From: Gammaproteobacteria bacterium
GTDB taxonomy: Bacteria; Pseudomonadota; Gammaproteobacteria; Poriferisulfidales; Oxydemutatoraceae
Direction of reading: 5' to 3'
NCBI GenBank assembly: GCA_007570905.1
Contig: RKSI01000186.1
Span: 1 to 17,780 of the forward strand
Length of the DNA: 17,780 nucleotides
The translations under genes were made by a program, and so were the position numbers. The notes beneath the pieces were generated by a model. The model was not told where the DNA came from. It saw only the letters and a list, made by a program, of their open reading frames with translations, and did no database searches. Numbering within the stretch: position 1 is the first letter of the stretch; each line of letters starts with the position of its first letter. Of this stretch, positions 9,177 through 16,350 are shown piece by piece.

Positions 9177-9214
9177 ACATGCAATGAACACACAATGAAG
9201 GCACAATGAACCCC
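9171..9214 (+). repeat. 11-bp tandem repeats leading into the ubiG start
   Basis: Four units of 11 bp follow one another: CAATAAACATG, CAATGAACACA, CAATGAAGGCA and CAATGAACCCC. Two related units lie at 9080-9101. Each CAATGA carries an overlapping ATG and TGA, so successive four-codon ORFs (9184-9198, 9195-9209) end on the next start; the last one ends on the ubiG ATG at 9206. GAAGG at 9197-9201 can also act as the ubiG ribosome-binding site. Confidence 0.75.
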
Positions 9215-9907
9215 AATATCGACCCCGCCGAACTCGGCAAATTTGAGGCAAGCGCGTCGCGCTGGTGGGACGCCGGCGGCGAATTCAAGCCGCTGCACAT
9301 CATCAACCCGCTGCGCCTCGACTACATCGACGAACGCGCGCCGCTCAGCGGGCGGCGCGTGCTCGACGCCGGTTGCGGCGGCGGCCTGCTGAGCGAGGCG
9401 ATGGCGAAACGCGGCGCCGCCGTCACCGGCATTGACCCGGGCCGCACCGCCATTGAAGTCGCGCAACTGCACGCGCGCGAATCGCAACTCGACATCACCT
9501 ATCTGTGCACCGACACCGGCCAACTGGCGGACGAACAACCCGGCCAGTACGACAGCGTAACCTGCATGGAGCTGCTGGAACATGTTCCCGACCCGGCGGC
9601 GCTGGTGCGCGCCTGCGCGCAACTGGCAAAACCCGGCGGCGATGTGTTTTTCTCGACCATCAACCGCACCCCGAAGGCGTGGCTGCTGGCCGTCGTCGGC
9701 GCCGAATATGTGCTCGGCCTGCTGCCGAAAGGCACGCACGACTACCACAAACTGCTGCGCCCGTCGGAACTGGAGGAATTCGCGCGCAGCGCCGGACTCG
9801 CCGTGCGCGACCTCTCCGGAATGCGCTACAACCCGCTGACCAACACGCCGTCGCTGGTCTCCGATGTCGGCGTCAATTACCTGGTGCATTGCCGCAAGGA
9901 GAGATGA
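9206..9907 (+). CDS. ubiG: Ubiquinone biosynthesis O-methyltransferase
   Basis: UbiG performs both O-methylation steps of ubiquinone synthesis with S-adenosylmethionine, peripherally at the inner membrane. The 233-residue length is normal. The N-terminus has the family FEASASRWWDAGGEFKPLHIINPLRLDYI. The SAM motif VLDAGCGGGLLSEAMAKRG lies at about 52-70, followed by VTGIDPG, YDSVTCMELLEHVPDP and FFSTINRTPKAWLLAVVGAEYVLGLLPKGTHDY. ATG 9206 is supported by GAAGG four bases upstream and by the family N-terminus. The stop overlaps the mupP start (ATGA). Ubiquinone synthesis implies an aerobic or respiratory proteobacterium. Confidence 0.97.
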   Translation: MNPNIDPAELGKFEASASRWWDAGGEFKPLHIINPLRLDYIDERAPLSGRRVLDAGCGGGLLSEAMAKRGAAVTGIDPGRTAIEVAQLHARESQLDITYLCTDTGQLADEQPGQYDSVTCMELLEHVPDPAALVRACAQLAKPGGDVFFSTINRTPKAWLLAVVGAEYVLGLLPKGTHDYHKLLRPSELEEFARSAGLAVRDLSGMRYNPLTNTPSLVSDVGVNYLVHCRKER

Positions 9908-10584
9908 CGCGCGCGGTGCTGTTCGACCTTGACGGCACGCTGGCCGACACCGCCGACGACCTCGCCGCCGCGGTCAACCGCCTGCTGCAAGAGGAACGGC
10001 GCCCCGGAAAACCGGCGGCGGAGCTGCGCCGCCAGGCTTCGCGCGGCGCGCAAGCGATGGTGCGGGCGGGCTTCGGCAATTCAATCGCCGACGACGAATT
10101 CGAGCGACTGGTGTCGCGCTTCCTGGTCATTTACGCCGCGCATCTTCACGACCGCACGCGCCTGTTTCCGGCGGTCGCGCAAACGCTGCAAACGCTGCGC
10201 GCCGGCGGCGTGCTCTGGGGCGTCGTCACCAACAAAAACCGCCATCTCGCCGAGCCGCTGCTGCGCTATCTCGGTATTCTGGATACGGCGGACTGCCTGG
10301 TGTACGGCGACACGACAAGCCAGAAGAAACCGTCGCCGGAACCGCTGCTGTTCGCCGCGCGCGAACTCGGCCTGGCAACGCGCGACTGCGTGTATGTCGG
10401 CGACGACCTGCGCGACATCGAGGCGGCGCGCGCCGCAAAGATGCCGGTGCTGGCGGCGGCCTGGGGCTACCGCCCGGCGGAAGAGGACATCACGCAATGG
10501 GACGCCGACGGCGTGCTTAACAGCGTCGGCGAACTGATTCCGTGGCTTGACACGCGCACCGGGCACGTCGGACGCGCCAACTGA
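9904..10584 (+). CDS. mupP: HAD phosphatase, probably N-acetylmuramate 6-phosphate phosphatase MupP (Gph-like)
   Basis: This HAD-superfamily phosphatase has 226 residues. The catalytic motif is FDLDGT with nucleophile D8 and acid/base D10. The second motif is VVTNK (T109), the third is the lysine in KKPSPEP (about K142), and GDDLRD at 166-171 supplies metal ligands. SRGAQAMV, LWGVVTNK and VGDDLRDIEAARAAKMP resemble Pseudomonas MupP, which dephosphorylates MurNAc-6-phosphate in cell-wall recycling. The position directly after ubiG is also the Pseudomonas arrangement as I remember it. Phosphoglycolate phosphatase (Gph) is the main alternative; the two are hard to separate by motifs. Translation starts at ATG 9904, overlapping the ubiG TGA by four bases, so coupling is expected. 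Convergent rmuC ends 6 bp beyond the stop. Confidence 0.75.
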   Translation: MTRAVLFDLDGTLADTADDLAAAVNRLLQEERRPGKPAAELRRQASRGAQAMVRAGFGNSIADDEFERLVSRFLVIYAAHLHDRTRLFPAVAQTLQTLRAGGVLWGVVTNKNRHLAEPLLRYLGILDTADCLVYGDTTSQKKPSPEPLLFAARELGLATRDCVYVGDDLRDIEAARAAKMPVLAAAWGYRPAEEDITQWDADGVLNSVGELIPWLDTRTGHVGRAN

Positions 10585-10590
10585 CGCCAC

Positions 10591-11916
10591 TCAGGACGGC
10601 GCGGTGTCGTCGGGCAGGCGCGGGGCGGTGCCGCGCCATTCTTCGGGGGCGGATTTGGACGGGTGGACGCCGAGGTCGCGCAGCATCTCGGTCTGGCGGA
10701 TGACACTGCCCCTGCCGTCTTTCAGCCGGTTGGCGGCCTGGTCGTAGGCGTCGCGGGCGGTGCCGAGGCGCTCGCCGACCTTTGCGAACGATTCAAGAAA
10801 CAGCATCACCTTGTCATACAACTCGCCGCCGCGGTGCGCGATTTTTTCGGCGTTGACATTGCGCCGCTCCACGCGCCACAGGTTGGCGATGGTGCGCAGC
10901 GCCAGCAGCAGCGTTGTCGGCGTCGCCAGGATGACGCGGTTTTTCATCGCGTAACCGGTAATCTCCATGTCTTTCTCCATCACCACGGCGAACGACGCCT
11001 CTATCGGCATAAACATGATTACGAAGTCAAGGTTGGTGCCGACGGCGGCGGGGTAGCGCTTGTCGCCGAGGCCGCTGATGTGGCGGCGCACCGCCTGCAA
11101 GTGGCGTTGCAGCGCCTGTTCGCGCGCCTGCTCGTCGCCGGCGTTGACATACTCTATGAAGTCCGTCAGCGACACCTTGGAGTCAATGATGACGCGCTCG
11201 TCCGACGCCGGCATCCGCACGATGACATCGGGGCGCAGGCGCTCGCCGTCGCCGCCGGTGACGGACGGCTGGCGGTCGTATTCATGGCCCTCGCGCAGGC
11301 CCGAGTTGTCCAGTATGGTCTCGAGCACGCTCTCGCCCCACGCACCCTGCTTCTGCTTCTCGCCTTTCAGCGCATGCGTCAGGTCGTTCGCCTGTTTGGA
11401 TATTTTCAGCGCCGCGTCGTTCATCGCGTTAAACTGGGTCAGCAGGTTCTGGCGCTCGCGCGTGGTCTCGGTTTTCAGCGTGTCAAACGAGTCCTTGAAG
11501 TCGCGGATGTCCTTCTTCAGCGGGTTCAGCAAATGCCCCATCTCCTCGCGGTTGGTTTCGCGGAAGCGGTCGCTGTGGCGCTGGAACGCATCCTGCGTCA
11601 GCATCTGCACCGTTTCTCTCATGCGCTTTTCAAAGTCGCCCTGCTCCCTGAAACGCTCGGCCTGGCCTTGTGCCTGTGCCTCGAGCCGGGCGATGGCGGC
11701 GACTTGCTCGCGCCTGTTCTCCTCCGCCTTTTTCAACTTCGCCTCGAGTTCGCCGATGTGCGCCTCGCGCCCGGCGGCGGCGCCCGCCAGCGCGGTTTCG
11801 GCGGCGGCGGCCTTGTCGGCGCGCGCCTTTTCCTCGGTCATGCGCCAAAACAGCAGCACGCAGCCCGCCGCCAGCGCTGCGGCGGCAACCGCCAGCAGTG
11901 TCATCAGTAAATCCAT
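10591..11916 (-). CDS. rmuC: DNA recombination protein RmuC
   Basis: RmuC limits rearrangements at inverted repeats and is thought to be a membrane-tethered nuclease-like protein; its biochemistry is poorly defined. The 441 residues show an N-terminal membrane anchor (about 3-24, LLMTLLAVAAAALAAGCVLLFW), a long charged coiled coil to about residue 130, and the RmuC domain. Recognisable parts of that domain are KQKGAWGESVLETILDNSGLREGHEYDRQPSV, RPDVIVRMPASDERVIIDSKVSL, and FVIMFMPIEASFAVVME with ILATPTTLLLALRTIANLWR. The C-terminus contains the family LGVHPSK. The start is ATG 11916, 31 bp after lysS, so it may be read with the upstream prfB-lysS genes. Confidence 0.95.
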   Translation of the reverse strand: MDLLMTLLAVAAAALAAGCVLLFWRMTEEKARADKAAAAETALAGAAAGREAHIGELEAKLKKAEENRREQVAAIARLEAQAQGQAERFREQGDFEKRMRETVQMLTQDAFQRHSDRFRETNREEMGHLLNPLKKDIRDFKDSFDTLKTETTRERQNLLTQFNAMNDAALKISKQANDLTHALKGEKQKQGAWGESVLETILDNSGLREGHEYDRQPSVTGGDGERLRPDVIVRMPASDERVIIDSKVSLTDFIEYVNAGDEQAREQALQRHLQAVRRHISGLGDKRYPAAVGTNLDFVIMFMPIEASFAVVMEKDMEITGYAMKNRVILATPTTLLLALRTIANLWRVERRNVNAEKIAHRGGELYDKVMLFLESFAKVGERLGTARDAYDQAANRLKDGRGSVIRQTEMLRDLGVHPSKSAPEEWRGTAPRLPDDTAPS

Positions 11917-11947
11917 CGTGAATGTCCCGCCGCTATGGTAGCACGCC

Positions 11948-13558
11948 CTATTCCTGTTCGGGCGTGGCGGGTGTGCCGGACGTGTCTTGTGTGGCGGATG
12001 TGCCGGGCGTGCCGGACTTGCCGGGCATGTCTTGCGCGCCGGACTTGCCGGTGCCGGGGAGGCGTCTCATTTGCGGGAACAGGATGACATCGCGTATGGA
12101 GGGCGCGCCGGTCAGCAGCATCACCAGCCGGTCAATGCCGACGCCTTCGCCTGCGGTCGGCGGCAGGCCGTATTCAAGCGCCTCAATGTAGTCGGCGTCG
12201 TAATACATGGCCTCGTCGTCGCCGCCGGCGCGGTCGCGCGCCTGTTCGCGGAAGCGTTGGCGCTGGTCGTCGGCGTCGTTCAGTTCCGAGAAGCCGTTCG
12301 CAATTTCAAGGCCGGCGATGAACAACTCAAAACGGTCGGCCACTTCCGGGTCGTCATCGCTGCGCCGCGCCAGCGGCGACACCTCGGTCGGAAACGCGGT
12401 GATAAAAGTCGGCTGCTCCAGGCGCGGCTCTACGGTTTTCTCAAACAATTCCAGTTTCAGTTTGGCAATGCCGGCGCCGGCACTGGCGGCGTCAGCGCCG
12501 CCGCCAACATCAACACCCGCATCGGCCAGCGCCTGCACAAGCCGCTTCGTATCTTGCAGCGCGGCGGCGTTGAGCGCCGGGTTGTGGCGCAGGATGGCGT
12601 CGTCAAAGCGCAGTTCATCAAACGGGCCGGAGAAATCAATACGCCTGCCGTCAAACTCAACCACCGGCCCGCCGCAAACCTCGTCGCAGACGCGGCGCAG
12701 CAGTTCGCCGGTCAGTTGCATCAGGTCGCGGTAGTCGGTATATGCCTGGTAGAACTCCAGCATCGTGAATTCCGGGTTGTGGCGCGCCGAGACGCCCTCG
12801 TTGCGGAAGTTGCGGTTAATCTCGTACACCTTCTCCAGGCCGCCGACGACCAGCCGTTTCAGATACAACTCCGGCGCGACGCGCAGATACAGCGGCATGT
12901 CCAGCGCATGGTGGCGCGTGACGAACGGGCGCGCCGCGGCGCCGCCGGGCAGCGGCTGCATCATCGGCGTCTCCACCTCGAGAAAGCCGCGCCGGTTCAG
13001 GTCGTCGCGGATGACGGCGACGATGCGCGAGCGCTTGCGGAAAATCTCGCGCGCGCCGCCGCCGGCAATCAGGTCAAGATAGCGTTTGCGGTGGCGCGTC
13101 TCTATGTCGGCGAGGCCGTGAAACTTCTCCGGCAGCGGGTGCAGCGACTTCACCAGCAGACGCAGACGCTTGACGCGCACGCTCAACTCGCCGGTTTTGG
13201 TGCGCGTGACCAAACCTTCGGCGCCGACGATGTCGCCGGCATCCAGCGTCTTGAAACGCCGGTAATCGTCTTCGCCGGCGGCGGCGGCGCTCAGCATCAA
13301 CTGAATGTCGCCGCTCATGTCGCGCAGCACCGCGAAACTGGTCTTGCCCATCACGCGCTTGCCGACAAGACGCCCGGCGACGCGCACGCTGGTTTGCGCG
13401 GCCTCCAGCGCGTCGCGGTCGAGCGCGGCGCAGTCGCGGTGCAGGTCGGCGGCGACGGCGTCGCGGCGGAAGTCGTTCGGATAGGCGCCGCCTTCGGCGC
13501 GCAACGCCTGCAGTTTGCGGCGCCGCTCGGCGGACAATTTGTCGGTGTCGCCGCTCAT
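11948..13558 (-). CDS. lysS: Lysyl-tRNA synthetase, class II
   Basis: This enzyme charges tRNA-Lys. The 536 residues comprise an N-terminal OB-fold anticodon domain (about 55-145) and a class II catalytic core. Motif 1 is near [15 protein letters not shown], motif 2 is [23 protein letters not shown] (251-273) and motif 3 is [24 protein letters not shown] (472-495). E. coli LysS has 505 residues. The extra length lies in a Gly/Ala-rich insert at about 349-363 (nt 12470-12514) and a Gly/Thr/Pro/Ser-rich tail after residue 500 (nt 11951-12058). The tail contains loosely repeated units ([12 protein letters not shown], then [12 protein letters not shown]). All catalytic motifs are intact. The start is ATG 13558, overlapping the stop of a 25-codon mini-ORF, with GGGGG eight bases upstream. 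prfB precedes it, as in E. coli. Confidence 0.97.
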   Translation of the reverse strand: MSGDTDKLSAERRRKLQALRAEGGAYPNDFRRDAVAADLHRDCAALDRDALEAAQTSVRVAGRLVGKRVMGKTSFAVLRDMSGDIQLMLSAAAAGEDDYRRFKTLDAGDIVGAEGLVTRTKTGELSVRVKRLRLLVKSLHPLPEKFHGLADIETRHRKRYLDLIAGGGAREIFRKRSRIVAVIRDDLNRRGFLEVETPMMQPLPGGAAARPFVTRHHALDMPLYLRVAPELYLKRLVVGGLEKVYEINRNFRNEGVSARHNPEFTMLEFYQAYTDYRDLMQLTGELLRRVCDEVCGGPVVEFDGRRIDFSGPFDELRFDDAILRHNPALNAAALQDTKRLVQALADAGVDVGGGADAASAGAGIAKLKLELFEKTVEPRLEQPTFITAFPTEVSPLARRSDDDPEVADRFELFIAGLEIANGFSELNDADDQRQRFREQARDRAGGDDEAMYYDADYIEALEYGLPPTAGEGVGIDRLVMLLTGAPSIRDVILFPQMRRLPGTGKSGAQDMPGKSGTPGTSATQDTSGTPATPEQE

Positions 13559-13642
13559 TCAAACCCCCGCGTCAGGCCGCCGGCGCCGGCGCCCGTCCAA
13601 ACCGTCCGCATCAATCTGCCGCCGCCGCCCACTCAAACCCCC
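13544..13642 (-). repeat. Duplicated prfB-lysS junction with a 25-codon mini-ORF
   Basis: On the minus strand GGGGGTTTGA occurs at the end of prfB (13642-13633) and again just before the lysS ATG (13568-13559). Extending into the following 15 bases gives 20 of 25 identities (13642-13618 against 13568-13544). Between them GTG 13632, directly after the prfB stop, opens a 25-codon frame (VGGGGRLMR..., ending LTRGFE). Its TGA (13557-13555) overlaps the lysS ATG. This parallels the mtaD-ubiG spacer. Translation of the mini-ORF is unproven. Confidence 0.6.
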
Positions 13643-14728
13643 TGCTTCAAACTCTTCTCGATGAACGGCGTGATGTCGCCGTCCAGCACCGCCTGCGTGT
13701 TGCCGCTTTCGTGGCCGGTTCGCAGGTCCTTGATGCGCGACTGGTCGAGCACATATGAGCGTATCTGGCTGCCCCAGGCGATGTCGGCCTTGGCCTCTTC
13801 AATGGACTGCTGTTCGCCGCGCTTCTTGCGCATCTCGAGTTCATACAACCTGGCCTTCAACTGCTTCATCGCCATGTCGCGGTTCTTGTGCTGCGAGCGG
13901 TCGTTCTGGCACTGCACCACGATGTTCGTCGGCAGGTGGGTGATGCGCACCGCCGATTCGGTCTTGTTCACATGCTGGCCGCCGGCGCCGCTGGCGCGAT
14001 AGACGTCCACGCGCAGGTCGGCGGGGTTGATCTCAATCTCAATCTCGTCGCTGACCTCAGGCGACACAAACACCGCCGCAAACGAGGTGTGGCGGCGGTT
14101 GCCGGAATCAAACGGCGACTTCCTGACCAGGCGGTGCACGCCGGTCTCGGTTCGCAGCCAGCCGTAGGCGTAGTCGCCGCGCACATTGACGGTGGCGCTC
14201 TTGATGCCGGCGACCTCTCCGGGCGACGCCTCAATGACCTCGGCGGCGAACGCCCGCGATTCGGCCCAGCGCAGATACATCCGCAGCAGCATCTCGGCCC
14301 AGTCCTGCGCCTCGGTGCCGCCCGAACCGGCGGTGATGTCGAGAAAGGCGTTGTTCAGGTCGCTGTCGCCGGCGAACATGCGCCGGAATTCCATGTCGGC
14401 GACTTCGCCGGCCAGTTTGCCGAGGTCGTCCTCTATCAGCGCGGCGGCGCCGGCGTCTTGTTCCTCTTCGGCCAGCGCCAGCAGTTCGCCGCTGTCGGCG
14501 AGGCGTTTTTCAAGCGAGTCGATGCCGCGTATGACGCGCTCCAGCGCGACGCGCTCGCGGCCCAGTTGCTGCGCGCGCCCGGCGTCCCGCCACACATCCG
14601 GGTCTTCCAGTTGGCGGATGATTTCCTCGTAACGGGCGCGCTTGTTATCGTAGTCAAAGATACCCCCTCAGCGCCCGGGTGCGCTCGACCAGGTCACGAA
14701 GGCTGTGTTTAATCGGGTTGATTTCCAT
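13633..14728 (-). CDS. prfB: Peptide chain release factor 2, made by programmed +1 frameshift
   Basis: RF2 terminates translation at UAA and UGA. The gene is read in two parts: ATG 14728 through the Leu codon CTT at 14659-14657 (24 codons, [13 protein letters not shown]...LRGYL), then, skipping T14656, from GAC 14655 to the stop at 13633. The product is 364 residues, against 365 in E. coli. In the second part the SPF stop-recognition motif is seen in [18 protein letters not shown] and the catalytic GGQ in [21 protein letters not shown]. Taking the first ATG of the downstream frame (14595) would wrongly delete the N-terminus. The start lies 11 bp after the tandem-ACT gene, with GAGG about nine bases upstream. 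In-frame UGA lets RF2 regulate its own level. Confidence 0.97.
14653..14668 (-). promoter_or_regulatory. prfB +1 frameshift signal
   Basis: The minus strand reads AGGGGGTATCTTTGAC. It contains the internal Shine-Dalgarno AGGGGG (14668-14663), three spacer bases, the slippery CTT (14659-14657), the in-frame UGA (14656-14654) and the following C. This matches the known E. coli element. Confidence 0.97.
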
Positions 14729-14739
14729 GCGCCGGCGCC

Positions 14740-15132
14740 TCAGGCGATGATGTTTTCGGTTATCAGTTCGCGCGCCTTGGCGCGGTCGTCCACCGACAGC
14801 GCCACCGTCGAGTAGTTGCCGCGGCGGCTGAGTATGTGGATGCTGCGTATGCGGATGCCGGCGTTGCTGAGCCGCTCGGCCACCCTGGCGAGCGCGCCCG
14901 GCTCGTCGCGCAACTGGATAATCAGCGCGTCGTCTATGACCGCCTTGAACGACTCGCGCCGCAGCACGCGCAGCGCCTCGTCGGACTGGTCGGTGCTGAG
15001 CACAATCAGGCCGTGGGCGCCGTGGCTGTCGGCGTCGAGGGTTTCGATGTTGATGTCGTTGTCGGCCAGCACGCGGCTGATTCTGGCGATGACGCCGGTG
15101 CTCTCCTCGACGACGATGACAATTCTTTTCAT
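14740..15132 (-). CDS. Tandem ACT-domain protein, putative amino-acid sensor
   Basis: The 130-residue protein is made almost entirely of two ACT domains. The first spans about residues 3-66 (KRIVIVVEESTGVIARISRVLADNDINIETLDAD...) and the second about 70-130 (LIIQLRDEPGALARVAERLSNAGIRIRSIHIL...). ACT domains usually bind amino acids and regulate an attached or partner enzyme; no catalytic domain is present. Similar stand-alone ACT pairs are often annotated as hypothetical or amino-acid-binding proteins. The start is ATG 15132, overlapping the decarboxylase stop (ATGA) and preceded by a strong AGGGGGA six bases upstream, so translation is probably coupled and efficient. I infer that it senses the substrate or product of the upstream decarboxylase, but the sequence does not show which ligand. 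Confidence 0.85.
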   Translation of the reverse strand: MKRIVIVVEESTGVIARISRVLADNDINIETLDADSHGAHGLIVLSTDQSDEALRVLRRESFKAVIDDALIIQLRDEPGALARVAERLSNAGIRIRSIHILSRRGNYSTVALSVDDRAKARELITENIIA

Positions 15133-16271
15133 GAACAATCCCCCTGTTGCAGCGCCGCCGCGCAGTCGGCGACTATCGCGTCCACCGTGGCGCGGGTGAC
15201 ATGCGGCATCGTGATAATGTGCGCGATGTCGCGGTAAACCGCAATCTGCCACTTTTCCGTCACGCTGTGCGGCGGCTTCGGAAACACCACCGTCAGCGAG
15301 TTCTTGTGGCGCCACGCCGGTATTCCGTTGTCGTTGAAACGCGCCACCGCATAGTCGGCGACCGCCAGCGCGGCGGCGACCGCCTTGCGGAAACCGGACA
15401 GGCCGCTGCGTTTCAGCGCGTACCATAATATCAAAGGCGTGAACGCATTGCGCGAACCCGAAAGCGTGGTGTCGAGAACGCCGACATACTCAATGGCGCG
15501 CGCGATGCGCGCGACCGAGTCGCGCTTCGCCAGCACAATGCCGCACGGCAGCGGCGCGCCTATCATCTTGTGGCCGCTGACGGCGATGCTGTGGTAGCCG
15601 TCTTCAAAGCGGTGCGGCTGCGGCTCCTCTACGAACGGCAATATCATGCCGCTGAGCGCGGCGTCGGCGTGGATGTAATAGTCGGTCATCGCCAGGTCGC
15701 GGAAAATGCCGCGGATGCGGGGCACATCGTCCACCGCGCCCTTCATCGTCGTGCCGATGTTGGCGAGCACGATGCCCGGAACATCGCGGTGTATGCGCAC
15801 CGTCTCGCGGAGGTCGTCGTAGTCTATCTCGCCGCTTTCGCGGCTCTTGATCATGATGCTGCGCGTGTTCAGGATGTGCATGGTCTTGAGCACGCTGTAA
15901 TGCGTGTCTTCGGAGAAATACACGAGGCCGTCCGGGTACAGTTCGCGCGCCAGATAAAGGCCGTACATGTTGCCCTCGGTGCCGCCGTGCGTGACATAGC
16001 CCCAGCAGCGCTCCGGCTCCATGCCCATCAGGAAGGCGAAGCCGTTGACGACCTCGCGCTCGAACTCGTGCGTGTTGACCCAGAAGTTGCTGTTGTGGAA
16101 CGGGTCGCCGACATTGTTGATGGACAGGCCGAGAAAGCGGTACAACTCCGAGTAGTCGAACAACTGGTTGCACGGGTAGCCGGCCTGGCTGGCGGCGGCG
16201 TCTTGCAGGCGGCGGTAGAGTTCGTCCAGGCGCTGCGTCACCTGGTCGGGCGTTTTGCGGGCGGCGTCCAT
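15129..16271 (-). CDS. hdc: PLP-dependent histidine decarboxylase-like protein (group II)
   Basis: The protein resembles the PLP-type histidine decarboxylase of Morganella/Klebsiella (histidine to histamine). The 380 residues compare with 378 in Morganella. Shared landmarks are RFLGLSINNVGD, WGYVTHGGTEGNMYGLYLARE, the cofactor-stacking histidine H124 in SEDTHYSVLK, GEIDYDDL, ANIGTTMKGAVDD, YYIHADAALSGMILPFV (D203) and the Schiff-base lysine K235 in VSGHKMIGAPLPCGIV. The C-terminus keeps AWRHKNSLTVVFP. Plant serine decarboxylases belong to the same subgroup, so the substrate is likely but not certainly histidine. The TATAAT -10 ends eight bases before ATG 16271, giving a roughly 2-nt leader. 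The tandem-ACT gene overlaps its end, and the divergent neighbour is an H4MPT-type gene. No histidine/histamine antiporter is in the window, so a simple acid-resistance role is not supported. Confidence 0.8.
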   Translation of the reverse strand: MDAARKTPDQVTQRLDELYRRLQDAAASQAGYPCNQLFDYSELYRFLGLSINNVGDPFHNSNFWVNTHEFEREVVNGFAFLMGMEPERCWGYVTHGGTEGNMYGLYLARELYPDGLVYFSEDTHYSVLKTMHILNTRSIMIKSRESGEIDYDDLRETVRIHRDVPGIVLANIGTTMKGAVDDVPRIRGIFRDLAMTDYYIHADAALSGMILPFVEEPQPHRFEDGYHSIAVSGHKMIGAPLPCGIVLAKRDSVARIARAIEYVGVLDTTLSGSRNAFTPLILWYALKRSGLSGFRKAVAAALAVADYAVARFNDNGIPAWRHKNSLTVVFPKPPHSVTEKWQIAVYRDIAHIITMPHVTRATVDAIVADCAAALQQGDCS

Positions 16272-16279
16272 GGGAGTCT

Positions 16280-16287
16280 ATTATAAT
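16280..16287. promoter_or_regulatory. Palindromic bidirectional -10 element
   Basis: ATTATAAT is its own reverse complement, so both strands carry a perfect TATAAT: + at 16282-16287 and - at 16285-16280. Predicted starts are near 16294 (+, towards the DHPS-like gene) and near 16273 (-, two bases before the decarboxylase ATG). No good -35 hexamer is seen on either side. The rest of the 79-bp divergent spacer is C-rich, with nothing else I recognise. Confidence 0.65.
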
Positions 16288-16350
16288 GTAAGCGCCCGCC
16301 GCGCCCGCCGCCCGGCCCGCGGCAGACCCATCCGACCCGTGCCCGACATC

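Larger units (their letters stand above)
9068..9241 (+). repeat. Decayed tandem duplication of the mtaD-ubiG junction
   Basis: Copy A (9068-9134) holds the last mtaD codons (RQPAQ, stop) and a ubiG-like start at 9099 (MNTDIDSRNPGK). Copy B (9159-9241) holds RQPAQ, a stop, and the real ubiG start at 9206 (MNPNIDPAELGK). The first 36 nt of the two starts agree at 27 positions and the RQPAQ-stop stretches at 17 of 19. The simplest reading is an old duplication of the gene boundary in which the extra ubiG body was lost. Confidence 0.75.

Noticed and set aside
9171..9214. CRISPR-like or phage-attachment interpretation of the 11-bp repeats
   Set aside because: The units are contiguous without spacers, and there is no integrase or cas gene. 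They are explained better as a short tandem repeat.
9904..10584. Firm call as phosphoglycolate phosphatase Gph
   Set aside because: HAD motifs do not separate Gph from MupP, and the post-ubiG position and sequence landmarks favour MupP. Gph is kept as the alternative.
11987..14002. 671-codon + strand frame
   Set aside because: It is antisense to lysS and prfB, both of which have full sets of conserved motifs.
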